Assembly (NCBI RefSeq): GCF_030167905.1
Contig: NZ_JARGNA010000007.1
Location: 144,859-208,858, forward strand
Length of the DNA: 64,000 nt
Source: Flavobacterium terrisoli
GTDB taxonomy: Bacteria > Bacteroidota > Bacteroidia > Flavobacteriales > Flavobacteriaceae
Direction: 5' to 3'
Shown: positions 50,873 to 59,228 of the stretch, piece after piece
Layout: the number at the start of each line of letters is the position of its first letter
How positions within the stretch are numbered: the stretch's first letter is position 1
Made by a program: the position numbers and the translations under genes
The notes under the pieces: model-generated
What the model saw: the letters and a program-made list of their open reading frames with translations, nothing else
Told to the model about the DNA's origin: nothing
The model's database searches: none

Positions 50873-51787
50873 ATGAAACTACTAACTTACAAGACACAAG
50901 ACACCGAACCCCGTTTAGGTTTTCTCCACAACAACCAAGTCATCGACATGGAAGATTTTGGTGAGATTTCCAATTTCCCATTACCAAGTGACATGCTTGA
51001 ATTGATTGATATGGGCATCGAATTGGTGGAAGAATTAAACGATATGGTAGCCGATACACCGGAAAATTTCTTTGAAGAAATCGCCTATTCACTGGACGAA
51101 GTGACTATCCTCGCTCCTATTCAGAAACCGAGAAAAAACATCATCGGGATTGGTTTGAATTATACCGAACATGTTTCGGAAAGTGCGAGAACCTTGGACA
51201 CTACCGGAAAGTTACCGCAGAAACCGATTATCTTTTCAAAACCACCAACCACCGTTACCGGTCCAAATACCGAAGTAATCAAAAATACCAAATTGACTTC
51301 TCAACTCGACTGGGAAGTGGAATTGGCAGTGGTGATTGGCAAAAAAGGGAAATATGTAGCCAAAGCTGACGCGATGGATTATGTATTTGGTTATACGGTA
51401 ATCAATGACATTTCGGCGCGTGATTGTCGTCGTGAAGGGCAATGGATTGTTTCCAAAGGGCAAGACACTTTTGCGCCAATGGGACCGATTCTAGTAACCA
51501 AAGACGAAATCGAAAATCCACACAACCTGAACTTATCGCTTAAGGTAAACGGTGTGGAAAAACAAAACTCCAATACCAAATTTTTATTGTTCAACATCAA
51601 CGATTTGATTGAAGATTTGAGTATCGTATTTACCTTAGAACCGGGTGATATTATTGCTACCGGAACTCCGGCAGGCGTTGGTGCCGGTCGCGATCCTCAG
51701 GAATGGCTGCATGACGGCGATGTTTTGGAAGCCACCGTTGAAGGCATTGGAACCATCACAAATACTGTAAAAGAAATTAGCAGATAA
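50873..51787 (+). CDS. Fumarylacetoacetase-family hydrolase (maleyl- or fumarylpyruvate hydrolase)
   Basis: 304 residues. FAH-family markers: IGIGLNYTEHV, IFSKPPTTVTGPN, LDWEVELAVVIGKKGKYV with the E-x-E metal motif, GYTVINDISARD, GQDTFAPMGP, and TGTPAGVGAG near the end. It cleaves the C-C bond of a beta-diketo acid from the gentisate route, releasing pyruvate. Because the operon encodes a maleate isomerase and no glutathione-type maleylpyruvate isomerase, direct hydrolysis of maleylpyruvate to maleate plus pyruvate is the more coherent reading. Confidence 0.88.
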   Translation: MKLLTYKTQDTEPRLGFLHNNQVIDMEDFGEISNFPLPSDMLELIDMGIELVEELNDMVADTPENFFEEIAYSLDEVTILAPIQKPRKNIIGIGLNYTEHVSESARTLDTTGKLPQKPIIFSKPPTTVTGPNTEVIKNTKLTSQLDWEVELAVVIGKKGKYVAKADAMDYVFGYTVINDISARDCRREGQWIVSKGQDTFAPMGPILVTKDEIENPHNLNLSLKVNGVEKQNSNTKFLLFNINDLIEDLSIVFTLEPGDIIATGTPAGVGAGRDPQEWLHDGDVLEATVEGIGTITNTVKEISR

Positions 51788-51790
51788 AAA

Positions 51791-52417
51791 ATGGATCAGA
51801 CAAGTAATGCAGTGGGTGTTTTCAATAAGCTTGCCGATAGCTATCAGGACAGGTTTATGGATGTTTCGCTGTATCACGATTCGTTTGACATCTTTTGCAA
51901 CAATATCAAAAAAGATAATGCGACTGTACTGGAACTGGCCTGCGGACCGGGAAATATCACCAAATATTTATTGGAGAAAAGACCCGATCTTAGAATCCTC
52001 GGAACCGATTTGGCTCCGAATATGATTGAACTGGCCAAAATAAACAATCCAAATGCCGAATTTGATTTGCTCGATTTCAGGAAAATCAAAAGCCTGGAAC
52101 AAAAATTTGATGCCATCCTATGTGGCTTTGGACTGCCCTATCTTTCCAAAAAGGAAGCCATTGCATTTATTGCTGATTCGGGTCAAATCTTAAACGCAGA
52201 TGGTGTTCTTTACCTTAGCACCATGGAAGATGACAATGCTAAATCCCGGTTCCAAAAAGGAAGTTCTGGCGACGAGGTATTTATAAATTACCATGAGGCT
52301 GATTATCTTATTGCAGCACTGGAAAATAACGGTTTTACCCTTATTGATTTGCAGCGAAAAAATTATTTACACAACGAACAAGACACAACAGATTTAATAC
52401 TAATTGCAACAAAATGA
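51791..52417 (+). CDS. Class I SAM-dependent methyltransferase
   Basis: 208 residues. SAM-binding motif I VLELACGPGNITKYL, motif II ILGTDLAPNMIELAK, motif III FDAILCGFGLPYL. A general Rossmann-fold small-molecule methyltransferase. It is 3 bases from the FAH gene and so co-transcribed, but no methylation step is expected in gentisate breakdown. It may act on a pathway intermediate or an unrelated substrate. Confidence 0.85.
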   Translation: MDQTSNAVGVFNKLADSYQDRFMDVSLYHDSFDIFCNNIKKDNATVLELACGPGNITKYLLEKRPDLRILGTDLAPNMIELAKINNPNAEFDLLDFRKIKSLEQKFDAILCGFGLPYLSKKEAIAFIADSGQILNADGVLYLSTMEDDNAKSRFQKGSSGDEVFINYHEADYLIAALENNGFTLIDLQRKNYLHNEQDTTDLILIATK

Positions 52418-52454
52418 CCCTTCAGCTACGCTCGGGAGACAAAAAATAATATAA

Positions 52455-53204
52455 ATGAAAAAATATAGAATAGGACAAATCGTTCCGTCATCCAACGTGA
52501 CGATGGAAACCGAAATACCGGCTATTTTCAGAGCCAGGGAAACCATTTTACCGGAACGTTTTACGTTTCACAGCAGCCGCATGCGGATGAAAAAAGTAAC
52601 CAAAGAAGAACTCGAAGCCATGGATGCGATGAGTTTGAAATGTGCACAGGAATTATCCGACGCGCATGTTGACGTTATGGGTTATGCGTGTTTGGTAGCG
52701 ATTATGAGTATGGGACGAGGTTACCACTGTGTTTCCGAGGTGAATTTACATCAGGAAACGATAGCCAACGATTTCCCAACACCTATCGTGACTTCTGCAG
52801 GAGCTTTGATTAACGGATTGAAAGTTCTAGGCGCCAAACAAATCTCGATCATTACGCCTTATATGCGTCCGCTGACAGACATGGTGGTTGATTATATCGA
52901 ACACCAAGGCATCAAAGTAAAAGAAAGCATTGCGCTTGAAATTCCGGATAACCTGGAAGTTGCCGCACAAAACCCGATGAATCTATTGGAAATCTACAAA
53001 CAACTGGACTTGACTGATGTCGATGTTTTAGTGGCTTCGGCCTGTGTACAAATGCCTTCGCTCGAAGCCATTGATGCGATTCAGGCAGAATGTGGCATTC
53101 CGGTGACTTCGGCTGCGGTTTGTACCACTTACGAAATGATGAAAAAGTTGGGCATCGAACCTAAATCGGCTATCGGTGGAGAACTGTTAAACGGAAAGTA
53201 TTAG
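52455..53204 (+). CDS. maiA: Maleate cis-trans isomerase
   Basis: 249 residues of the Asp/Glu racemase superfamily. Two cysteines, C79 (MGYACLVAIMSMG) and C197 (VASACVQMPS), lie 118 residues apart, as in characterised maleate isomerases (for example Cys76/Cys194 in the Nocardia enzyme). N14 in the P-S-S-N-V-T-M-E loop also matches. It converts maleate to fumarate without a cofactor. Last gene of the operon. Arylmalonate decarboxylase or plain racemase are less likely given the motif set and neighbours. Confidence 0.9.
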   Translation: MKKYRIGQIVPSSNVTMETEIPAIFRARETILPERFTFHSSRMRMKKVTKEELEAMDAMSLKCAQELSDAHVDVMGYACLVAIMSMGRGYHCVSEVNLHQETIANDFPTPIVTSAGALINGLKVLGAKQISIITPYMRPLTDMVVDYIEHQGIKVKESIALEIPDNLEVAAQNPMNLLEIYKQLDLTDVDVLVASACVQMPSLEAIDAIQAECGIPVTSAAVCTTYEMMKKLGIEPKSAIGGELLNGKY

Positions 53205-53244
53205 AATTATAAAAAAATTAAAGAGAATAGTATAACCCGTTCAT

Positions 53245-53256
53245 AGTAAGCTTACT
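53245..53256. promoter_or_regulatory. 12-bp perfect palindrome AGTAAGCTTACT
   Basis: Lies between the maleate isomerase stop and the pterin-dehydratase-like gene, about 37 bases before that start. Possible operator; no T-run, so not a terminator. Confidence 0.35.
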
Positions 53257-53293
53257 TACTTTTATAGTATTACAAAAAGTAAAAACTAAAATC

Positions 53294-53524
53294 ATGGAAT
53301 GGATCACTAAAGATGGAAAACTGGTCAACACTTTTGAATTTATATCTCAAACTGCATTGGCTGAATTTGTATTGAAAATTGCCGAAAAAGCAGATGCTAT
53401 GGACCATCATCCGGATTATAGGGTTTTCAAAGCTTTTACATTGGAAGTCACTTTATTCACTTACAGCAAAAAAAACATTACCGAATTAGACCATCAATTG
53501 GCGGCTTTTATCTCGGCGCTTTAG
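53294..53524 (+). CDS. Divergent pterin-4a-carbinolamine dehydratase-like protein
   Basis: 76 residues, shorter than the usual 95-110. The middle matches the PCD fold: AEFVLKIAEKADAMDHHPDYRVF keeps the His-His-Pro active-site motif. The third catalytic histidine, normally in a T-H pair about 17 residues later, appears as Tyr (LFTYSKK), and the N-terminal strand is reduced. A real PCD would recycle tetrahydrobiopterin after aromatic amino acid hydroxylation; this copy may be weakly active or have another role. Confidence 0.7.
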   Translation: MEWITKDGKLVNTFEFISQTALAEFVLKIAEKADAMDHHPDYRVFKAFTLEVTLFTYSKKNITELDHQLAAFISAL

Positions 53525-53525
53525 C

Positions 53526-53756
53526 ATGATGATTATTCCATTATCTTTAATAGTAGTACTGCCATTGCTTTTTTATTTAGTCGATGGTTACTATGAAAAT
53601 AATGTTCTAAAAGGATCATATCAAATTTTACTCTTCTTGGGATTACTAATTACTGTTGTAGTTTTGATTAAGTTTTTCGGAATGTATTTTATTATTTTAG
53701 TTCCAAAATTACTCATGCTGTTTCTTGCCGTTAGTCATTGCCAAAGAAAAAAATAA
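53526..53756 (+). CDS. Small hydrophobic membrane protein
   Basis: 76 residues with two or three hydrophobic segments (MMIIPLSLIVVLPLLFYLV, YQILLFLGLLITVVVLIKFFG, YFIILVPKLLMLFLAV) and a basic end (CQRKK). Starts one base after the previous stop, so co-transcribed with the PCD-like gene. No family recognised; AT-rich. Confidence 0.55.
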   Translation: MMIIPLSLIVVLPLLFYLVDGYYENNVLKGSYQILLFLGLLITVVVLIKFFGMYFIILVPKLLMLFLAVSHCQRKK

Positions 53757-53852
53757 CCCATTATTCAATCAAAAAACAATTAACTTTAAAGTAACAACTG
53801 TTAATGGCATTTTTTGTAAATTAGAGCTTTTTAAAACTAAAATAACTACTAT

Positions 53853-54263
53853 ATGAAAAGAAGAGCAACTGCCGTTTGGAACGGCTCAGGAAAAGACGGA
53901 TCAGGGCATTTAACTACGCAAAGCACTGTTTTAAATCAGACACAATATTCTTTTGGCTCCCGATTTGCAGAAGGCATCGGTACCAATCCCGAAGAATTAG
54001 TGGGTGCTGCTCATGCAGGATGTTTTTCGATGAAATTGGCTTTCAACTTACAGGAAGCAGGTTTTACGGCTACCGAATTAAAAACCGATGCAGAGATTGT
54101 TTTTGAAGACGGAACGATTGTAGCTTCCAACTTAACTTTGGCAGCCAAAATTGATGGTATTTCAAAAGATAAATTTGACGAATTGGTGAAAGATGCTGAA
54201 GCCAACTGTCCGATTTCAAGATTGCTGAATACTAAAATCACCGTCACTGCTACGCTGAACTAA
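53853..54263 (+). CDS. OsmC-family peroxidase
   Basis: 136 residues. OsmC pattern: KRRATAVWNGSGKDGSG start, ELVGAAHAGCFSMKLAFNLQEAGF with the first redox Cys, and DAEANCPISRLLN with the second. These Cys residues reduce organic hydroperoxides. Cytosolic. Promoter-type AT-rich DNA lies upstream, and two RNA-like units lie downstream. Confidence 0.88.
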   Translation: MKRRATAVWNGSGKDGSGHLTTQSTVLNQTQYSFGSRFAEGIGTNPEELVGAAHAGCFSMKLAFNLQEAGFTATELKTDAEIVFEDGTIVASNLTLAAKIDGISKDKFDELVKDAEANCPISRLLNTKITVTATLN

Positions 54264-54358
54264 GCATGGCAAAATGGCGCCTACAATTTACACTACAAAT
54301 ACAAAGTTAAATGAGTGTTAAAGTGCTAATTTTAACATCGTTGTATTTCAAAAAAAAG

Positions 54359-54502
54359 TAAATTTACTTAATGATTTTGATTAATTACTTGAAGGTCTCG
54401 AAGAGAGAATTCAATAGTTGGATGCATCAAGTGGTGTAAGTCAATAATGATAAATCAAAATCATAACAATGGGAGGTCAGAAATAGACCTCCTTTTTTTT
54501 TG
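54359..54502 (+). ncRNA. Candidate structured small RNA, copy A
   Basis: No ORF. A TAAATTTA box (54359-54366) precedes ATGATTTTGAT (54371-54381), which pairs perfectly with ATCAAAATCAT (54454-54464), closing a loop of about 72 bases with small internal hairpins. After AACAAT comes a terminator, GGAGGTC-agaaata-GACCTCC plus nine Ts. The same order of parts recurs about 235 bases downstream, and GCGCCTACAATTTACACT (54277-54294) marks the start of the duplicated unit. Confidence 0.6.
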
Positions 54503-54597
54503 CGCCTATAATTTGCACTTATAAACACCTTATCAACAGCCCGTTAAATTGATGTTAAACCACTCAAAACCAATTGACAAAATTGTGTTTATTTCTT

Positions 54598-54737
54598 AAA
54601 TTCGAGTATGAATTTGATGCATTACAGAATTCTGGAAATCGGTTTTCTCGATTGATATGCAGGAAAGCATAGGCAGTACTAATCCATCAAAATCACAACA
54701 AAAAAAGGAAATTCTGAAGATGAATTTCCTTTTTTTG
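54598..54737 (+). ncRNA. Candidate structured small RNA, copy B
   Basis: Homologous to copy A: unit start GCGCCTATAATTTGCACT (54503-54520); promoter-like TTG (54575) and TAAATTCG (54598-54605) with a spacer of 20, close to the Bacteroidota consensus; stem ATGAATTTGAT (54609) with ATCAAAATCAC (54687-54697), 9 of 11 paired; inner hairpin TATGC-aggaaa-GCATA; AACAAA; then terminator GGAAATTC-tgaagat-GAATTTCC with seven Ts. The terminator also serves the convergent ygiD gene. Confidence 0.6.
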
Positions 54738-54748
54738 TTTGTCCTGCA

Positions 54749-55579
54749 TTAGGCTATTTTCAGCGAAGTCATACTCAGGCTTCCGGCGACCATTTTGTCA
54801 TTAAAGAGTTCAATGGTCTCTCCTTTTTGCTGTAATCCCAAAGCATATAACAATGGTAAAAAATGATCCGGAGTCGGGATTGCCAATTGCAAGGCTTTGC
54901 CTTGTTTTTCGTAGTGAAACAGCGGTTTGTAATGGCCATCCAATAAATAATTGTTGATGGTGTCATGGGCTTCAATGGCCCAATCATAGCCATAATTGTC
55001 TTTGTCGAAATTATAAAAATCAACCAAGCGCAGATTATGGACAATATTTCCACTGCCTATGATCAGAACACCTTTGTGCCTTAATGCCTGAAGTTTTTGT
55101 GCCAATTGGAAATGGTATTCCGGTGGCTGGGTATAATCAATGCTCAACTGAATTACGGGTACATCGGCTTCGGGATATAAGTGCTTCACCACAGACCAGG
55201 TTCCATGATCCAAACCCCAGCTTTCATTAAGTTCCACTGGAATGGGCTGCAACAAATGTTTGGTTTCTTTGGCCAAAATCGGACTGCCATGCGCCGGATA
55301 TTCCACCGCAAACAAAGCTTCGGGAAAGCCACCAAAATCGTGTATGGTTTTGGGTATTTCCATTGCGGTGACTTTGGTTCCTCGGGTGTACCAATGCGCC
55401 GAAACACAAAGAATCGCTTTGGGTTTGGTGATTGATACCACACTATTCCTAAAACCCTGAACAAACTGATTTTCCTCAATAGCATTCATCGGACTGCCAT
55501 GACCAAAGAAGAAAACCGGCATTTTCTCAGTATTGGGAAAGCTTTCAGTAATGTAGTGCAATTGGTTTAGGGTATTCAT
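54749..55579 (-). CDS. ygiD: 4,5-DOPA-extradiol-dioxygenase-like protein (YgiD)
   Basis: 276 residues, LigB/YgiD family. Metal-site motifs: VFFFGHGSP, CVSAHWYTRG, GLDHGTWS and IGSGNIVHNLR. The enzyme opens catechol-type rings between the hydroxylated and adjacent carbons using Zn or Fe and O2; E. coli YgiD acts on L-DOPA. No link to the gentisate operon beyond proximity. Ends in the copy-B terminator. Signal peptide absent; cytosolic. Confidence 0.9.
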   Translation of the reverse strand: MNTLNQLHYITESFPNTEKMPVFFFGHGSPMNAIEENQFVQGFRNSVVSITKPKAILCVSAHWYTRGTKVTAMEIPKTIHDFGGFPEALFAVEYPAHGSPILAKETKHLLQPIPVELNESWGLDHGTWSVVKHLYPEADVPVIQLSIDYTQPPEYHFQLAQKLQALRHKGVLIIGSGNIVHNLRLVDFYNFDKDNYGYDWAIEAHDTINNYLLDGHYKPLFHYEKQGKALQLAIPTPDHFLPLLYALGLQQKGETIELFNDKMVAGSLSMTSLKIA

Positions 55580-55705
55580 TTCGGTTGGGATTGTAATATA
55601 AAGATAGGGAAAATTTAGAAAACTGGCGCTGCCGATTTTGAAGGAGTTTTTGTATATTAGCTTTAGAATAAACTATTTAACTCAAACAAATACAAACGCT
55701 AACCA

Positions 55706-56335
55706 ATGAAAAAAATATTTCTACTTCTTATCTTATTTGGCGTTTCAATTGTGAATGCACAAAAATATACGTTTAATACGTTGACCAGATACTCTTTCAA
55801 TAGTGGTGGAGAAGTTGTAAGCTATACCAACTTCGATAATCATACTTATGTCCTGCGGCTAATAAAAACCGAATATTCGTTTATGGCCAATCTATATGAT
55901 TATAAAAGCATGAGAATCCACAGGTTTAACGTAACCGAAACTAAATCAAAAGAGGGATTTTTGCTAAAGTTTGATTACGACAACAGCACCAATTTAATAT
56001 CAAGTAGCAGAAGGGAATTCAAAAAATACATATACGATTTCAAAACCATTGAAATCAAAGACAGTATTAAGAAAGTTACATTGAACATCTATAGCAATTC
56101 AAAAAAGAAAAAATCGATCCGCAGTTATGATCTGGAAATAAAAAATAGTAATGATAACCATTTTCCTGTCTTTAGGCAAAGTTGTATACATCCGTATGAA
56201 GATGTGGAAAAGTTGAATACGTTTGAAAATGGAATTGTCATTAGTGCTAAAGGAAAAACAACCACCGGAGAAATTCCTTTATTTAAATTAGAAGAATATG
56301 TAAAAGTCGATTTCGAATTGGATATCCCGAAATAA
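55706..56335 (+). CDS. Hypothetical secreted protein
   Basis: 209 residues: signal peptide (KKIFLLLILFGVSIVNAQ) then a beta-rich domain with many K, S, N and Y. No family recognised. Predicted periplasmic or surface. Single gene with AT-rich flanks. Confidence 0.7.
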   Translation: MKKIFLLLILFGVSIVNAQKYTFNTLTRYSFNSGGEVVSYTNFDNHTYVLRLIKTEYSFMANLYDYKSMRIHRFNVTETKSKEGFLLKFDYDNSTNLISSSRREFKKYIYDFKTIEIKDSIKKVTLNIYSNSKKKKSIRSYDLEIKNSNDNHFPVFRQSCIHPYEDVEKLNTFENGIVISAKGKTTTGEIPLFKLEEYVKVDFELDIPK

Positions 56336-56474
56336 TAAAAAAGGAAATCCAAAAAAAAATCAGGAATTATGATTAATTTTACATTTAACATACTGTTTTA
56401 CAGAACACAAACCCCAAAAGCACAGATTGTAAAGCGCGAGATTTTCAAGTTAGTTTAACCAATATTCTCATCCT

Positions 56475-58196
56475 ATGCGAGCTATTCTATACCTGTTCCT
56501 ATTTGTTATTCTTTTTACTTCCTGTAAAAAATCTGAAGCTAAAAAAGAAACCACAACACCAACCGTTTCCTCCCAATACAGTTGTGGCACACCCGAAGTA
56601 ACCGACGAATTATGGTATAAATCGGGAAAGAAAGCACCTTTATTCAGCGGATTGGAAGGCATCAATTTTCAAATCTCAACCAAAAACAAAGAAGCCCAAC
56701 GCTATTTCGAACAGGGATTGATGTTGTCGTATGGTTTTAACCATGCCGAAGCGGCACGTTCCTTTTTTGAAGCCACGCGCCAAGACCCGAAATGTGCTAT
56801 GGGTTGGTGGGGTTTTGCCTATGTGTTAGGACCAAATTACAATGCCGGAATGGAAAAGGATAATTTTATCAGGGCTCATGACGCGGTGACCAAAGCCAAA
56901 TCATTATCGAATTCCTGCACACCAAAAGAAAAAGATTTGATTGAGGCCTTAACCCATCGTTATTCCAATGATACTACCATTGCCCGACCACAGCTCGATT
57001 CAGCTTATGCCAAGGCAATGCAGAAAGTCTATAAAAAATATCCTAAGGATGCCGACGTGGCTTCACTTTACGCCGAGTCACTGATGGATTTGCATCCATG
57101 GAATTTATGGCAAAAAGATGGTAAAATACAGCCTTGGACACCCGAAATTGTTGCCGTACTTAAAAAGTGTCTGCAACTTGAACCCAAACATGTTGGTGCC
57201 AATCACTTTTATATTCACGCCACCGAAATGTCATTACATGCCGAAGATGCCAATGCCAGTGCTGACTTGCTCCGTGATTTGGTCCCCGGCTCAGGACATT
57301 TGCTTCATATGCCATCACATACCTATATCAGAACCGGTCGCTATCACGATGGCGTTTTGACCAATCTAAAGGCTGTGGAAGTCGACAGTCTTTATGTTGT
57401 GGCTTGTCACGCACAAGGCGCTTATCCGCTGGCTTATTATCCGCATAATGATCACTTCATTGCGGCTTGTGCCACGTTTAGCGGTGAAAGCAAAATAGCC
57501 ATAAAAGGCGCTTTTGCTACATCGAATCATGCCCACAAAAAATTGTTGCGCGATCCGGCTTGGGCTACTTTACAGCATTATTACGCCATTCCGTGGTATG
57601 TTCAGGTAAAACTTGGCCTCTGGAAAGACATACAAGCTTCCAAAGCACCTGAAAAAGATTTGAAATACCCATTGGTCATTTGGCATTATTCACAAGGAAT
57701 GGCTTTGCTTTCGCAAAATAATTTGGCTGAAGCCAAAAAACATTTAGCCGAAATGAAAAAAATCATGACCGATGCCAAAATAAAAGACTTGACCATTTGG
57801 GGCATCAATAGTGTTTATGATTTGGGTGAGATTGCCTGCAAAACTTTGGAAGGCGAAATCAATGGCAAGGAAAAAAATTATGCTAAAGCCATTTCCCTTT
57901 TAAAAGAAGCGATTGCCAAAGAAGATGCACTGAATTATAACGAACCGCCCGATTGGTTTTTCTCTGTACGCCATCATCTGGGTGCTGTATTAATTGATGC
58001 CGGAAAATATGCCGAAGCGGTAAGAATCTACAAAGAAGATTTAAAAACCTATCGTGACAACGGTTGGGCTTTAAAAGGATTGATGAATGCTTATCAAAAA
58101 TTGGGTGACCAAAAGAAATTCATTCAAACCAAAACCCGTTTTGAAGCAGCCTGGAAATATGCCGACATCAAAATCAACACCTCGAGAATATTATAA
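56475..58196 (+). CDS. TPR-repeat lipoprotein
   Basis: 573 residues. Lipobox (LFVILFTSC), then helical TPR-type repeats: FEQGLMLSYGFNHAEAARSFFEATRQDPKCAMGWWG at the start, NHFYIHATEMS with HLLHMPSHTYIRTGRYHDGV in the middle (conserved H residues), and AVRIYKEDLKTYRDNGWALKGLMNAYQKLGDQ near the end. A widespread bacterial family of unknown role, exported and lipid-anchored. Monocistronic, terminated at 58201-58226. Confidence 0.85.
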   Translation: MRAILYLFLFVILFTSCKKSEAKKETTTPTVSSQYSCGTPEVTDELWYKSGKKAPLFSGLEGINFQISTKNKEAQRYFEQGLMLSYGFNHAEAARSFFEATRQDPKCAMGWWGFAYVLGPNYNAGMEKDNFIRAHDAVTKAKSLSNSCTPKEKDLIEALTHRYSNDTTIARPQLDSAYAKAMQKVYKKYPKDADVASLYAESLMDLHPWNLWQKDGKIQPWTPEIVAVLKKCLQLEPKHVGANHFYIHATEMSLHAEDANASADLLRDLVPGSGHLLHMPSHTYIRTGRYHDGVLTNLKAVEVDSLYVVACHAQGAYPLAYYPHNDHFIAACATFSGESKIAIKGAFATSNHAHKKLLRDPAWATLQHYYAIPWYVQVKLGLWKDIQASKAPEKDLKYPLVIWHYSQGMALLSQNNLAEAKKHLAEMKKIMTDAKIKDLTIWGINSVYDLGEIACKTLEGEINGKEKNYAKAISLLKEAIAKEDALNYNEPPDWFFSVRHHLGAVLIDAGKYAEAVRIYKEDLKTYRDNGWALKGLMNAYQKLGDQKKFIQTKTRFEAAWKYADIKINTSRIL

Positions 58197-58200
58197 ATAA

Positions 58201-58226
58201 AGAGGCGCTTATTGGTGCCTCTTTTA
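58201..58226 (+). terminator. Terminator after the TPR lipoprotein
   Basis: AGAGGCgc-ttattg-gtGCCTCT hairpin followed by TTTT. Confidence 0.8.
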
Positions 58227-58285
58227 CCTTTTCAAAAAACGCTTTCTCTCCTCCTTTCTACTTTTAAAAAAAAAGTGTTAAATAA

Positions 58286-58322
58286 TTTGCGCAACCGAAA
58301 AGTTGCATATATATTTGCAACT
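58286..58322 (+). promoter_or_regulatory. Promoter with overlapping ArsR-type operator
   Basis: TTTG (58286-58289), spacer of 20, TATATTTG (58310-58317): an exact match to the Bacteroidota promoter consensus. AGTTGCA (58301-58307) and TGCAACT (58316-58322) form a perfect inverted repeat over the -7 box. A second pair GCAAC/GTTGC overlaps on the left. Fits autorepression by the ArsR-type protein encoded 28 bases downstream. Confidence 0.75.
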
Positions 58323-58350
58323 GATTAGTTTCGTATTTAATTTTGAAAAC

Positions 58351-58677
58351 ATGAGAAGAGATGTATTTCAGGCCATCGCCGATCCAACGAGAAGAGCCAT
58401 TGTCATTTTAATTGCCACACAATCGATGACGCCCAATGCCATAGCAGAGCATTTTGAAACCACCCGACAGGCCGTTTCAAAGCACTTGCGCATTTTAACC
58501 GAATGCGAACTCATACAACCTGAACAATCAGGAAGGGAAATTTATTACCAACTTAAAGCTGACAAATTGAAAGAAATAGACCAATGGTTGGAACAATTCC
58601 GCAAGATTTGGGAAAGCCGCTTTAACGAATTAGACAAAGTATTATCAACACTTAAAAACAAACAAAATGAACAGTAA
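58351..58677 (+). CDS. ArsR-family transcriptional regulator
   Basis: 108 residues from the ATG at 58351; the frame extends to 58303 but covers the promoter. Winged helix: [50 protein letters not shown], then a wing (REIYYQL) and a [13 protein letters not shown] helix. No metal-binding Cys, as usual for the ArsR proteins paired with AHSA1-type genes. A palindrome over its own -7 box suggests autoregulation. Overlaps the next gene by 11 bases. Confidence 0.9.
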   Translation: MRRDVFQAIADPTRRAIVILIATQSMTPNAIAEHFETTRQAVSKHLRILTECELIQPEQSGREIYYQLKADKLKEIDQWLEQFRKIWESRFNELDKVLSTLKNKQNEQ

Positions 58678-59182
58678 CCTTTTATTCGATTTTTCCGTAA
58701 ACAAGGAAAATAAAACCATTACCGTAAAAAGAGAATTTGCGGCAGAGAGAAACTTGGTTTGGGATGCCTGGACCAAACCCGAACTGCTAGATTTGTGGTG
58801 GGCGCCAAAACCATATCAGGTCAAAACCAAATCAATGGATTTTAGGGTTGGCGGCACTTGGCTGTATGCTATGATGGGACCGGATAATTTTATCCATTGG
58901 TGCAGAGCCGATTATAAAAGCATCGAAACCGGAAAAAGTTATTCCGCCCTGGATGCTTTTTGTGATGAACAAGGTAATATCAATACCGATTTCCCAAGAT
59001 CATTATGGCACAATACATTCAATGTCAATGGAGATTCAACCCTTGTTAACATAGTAATCACTTACGAAGATTTAGCCGATATAGAAAAAATCATCGAGCT
59101 TGGCTTTAAAGAAGGATTTACCATGGCAATGGGCAATTTGGATGACTATTTTGAAGAACAATCAAAACTTGCTAACAAATAA
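58667..59182 (+). CDS. SRPBCC/AHSA1-family protein paired with ArsR
   Basis: 171 residues: [33 protein letters not shown], then [15 protein letters not shown] and a C-terminal amphipathic helix ([15 protein letters not shown]). The ArsR-AHSA1 gene pair is widespread; the START-like pocket probably binds a small hydrophobic ligand. Translation is coupled to the regulator. Confidence 0.88.
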   Translation: MNSNLLFDFSVNKENKTITVKREFAAERNLVWDAWTKPELLDLWWAPKPYQVKTKSMDFRVGGTWLYAMMGPDNFIHWCRADYKSIETGKSYSALDAFCDEQGNINTDFPRSLWHNTFNVNGDSTLVNIVITYEDLADIEKIIELGFKEGFTMAMGNLDDYFEEQSKLANK

Positions 59183-59184
59183 AA

Positions 59185-59212
59185 AGAGCCGCTATAAAGC
59201 GGCTCTTTCCTT
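59185..59212. terminator. Terminator between convergent genes
   Basis: AGAGCCGC-tataaa-GCGGCTCT, an 8-bp G/C-rich stem with A-run before and T-rich sequence after. Confidence 0.85.
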
Positions 59213-59228
59213 TAGGGCTTACAAAAAA

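Noticed and set aside
53245-53256. Terminator of the gentisate operon
   Set aside because: The palindrome AGTAAGCTTACT has no loop and no T-run; an operator is more plausible.
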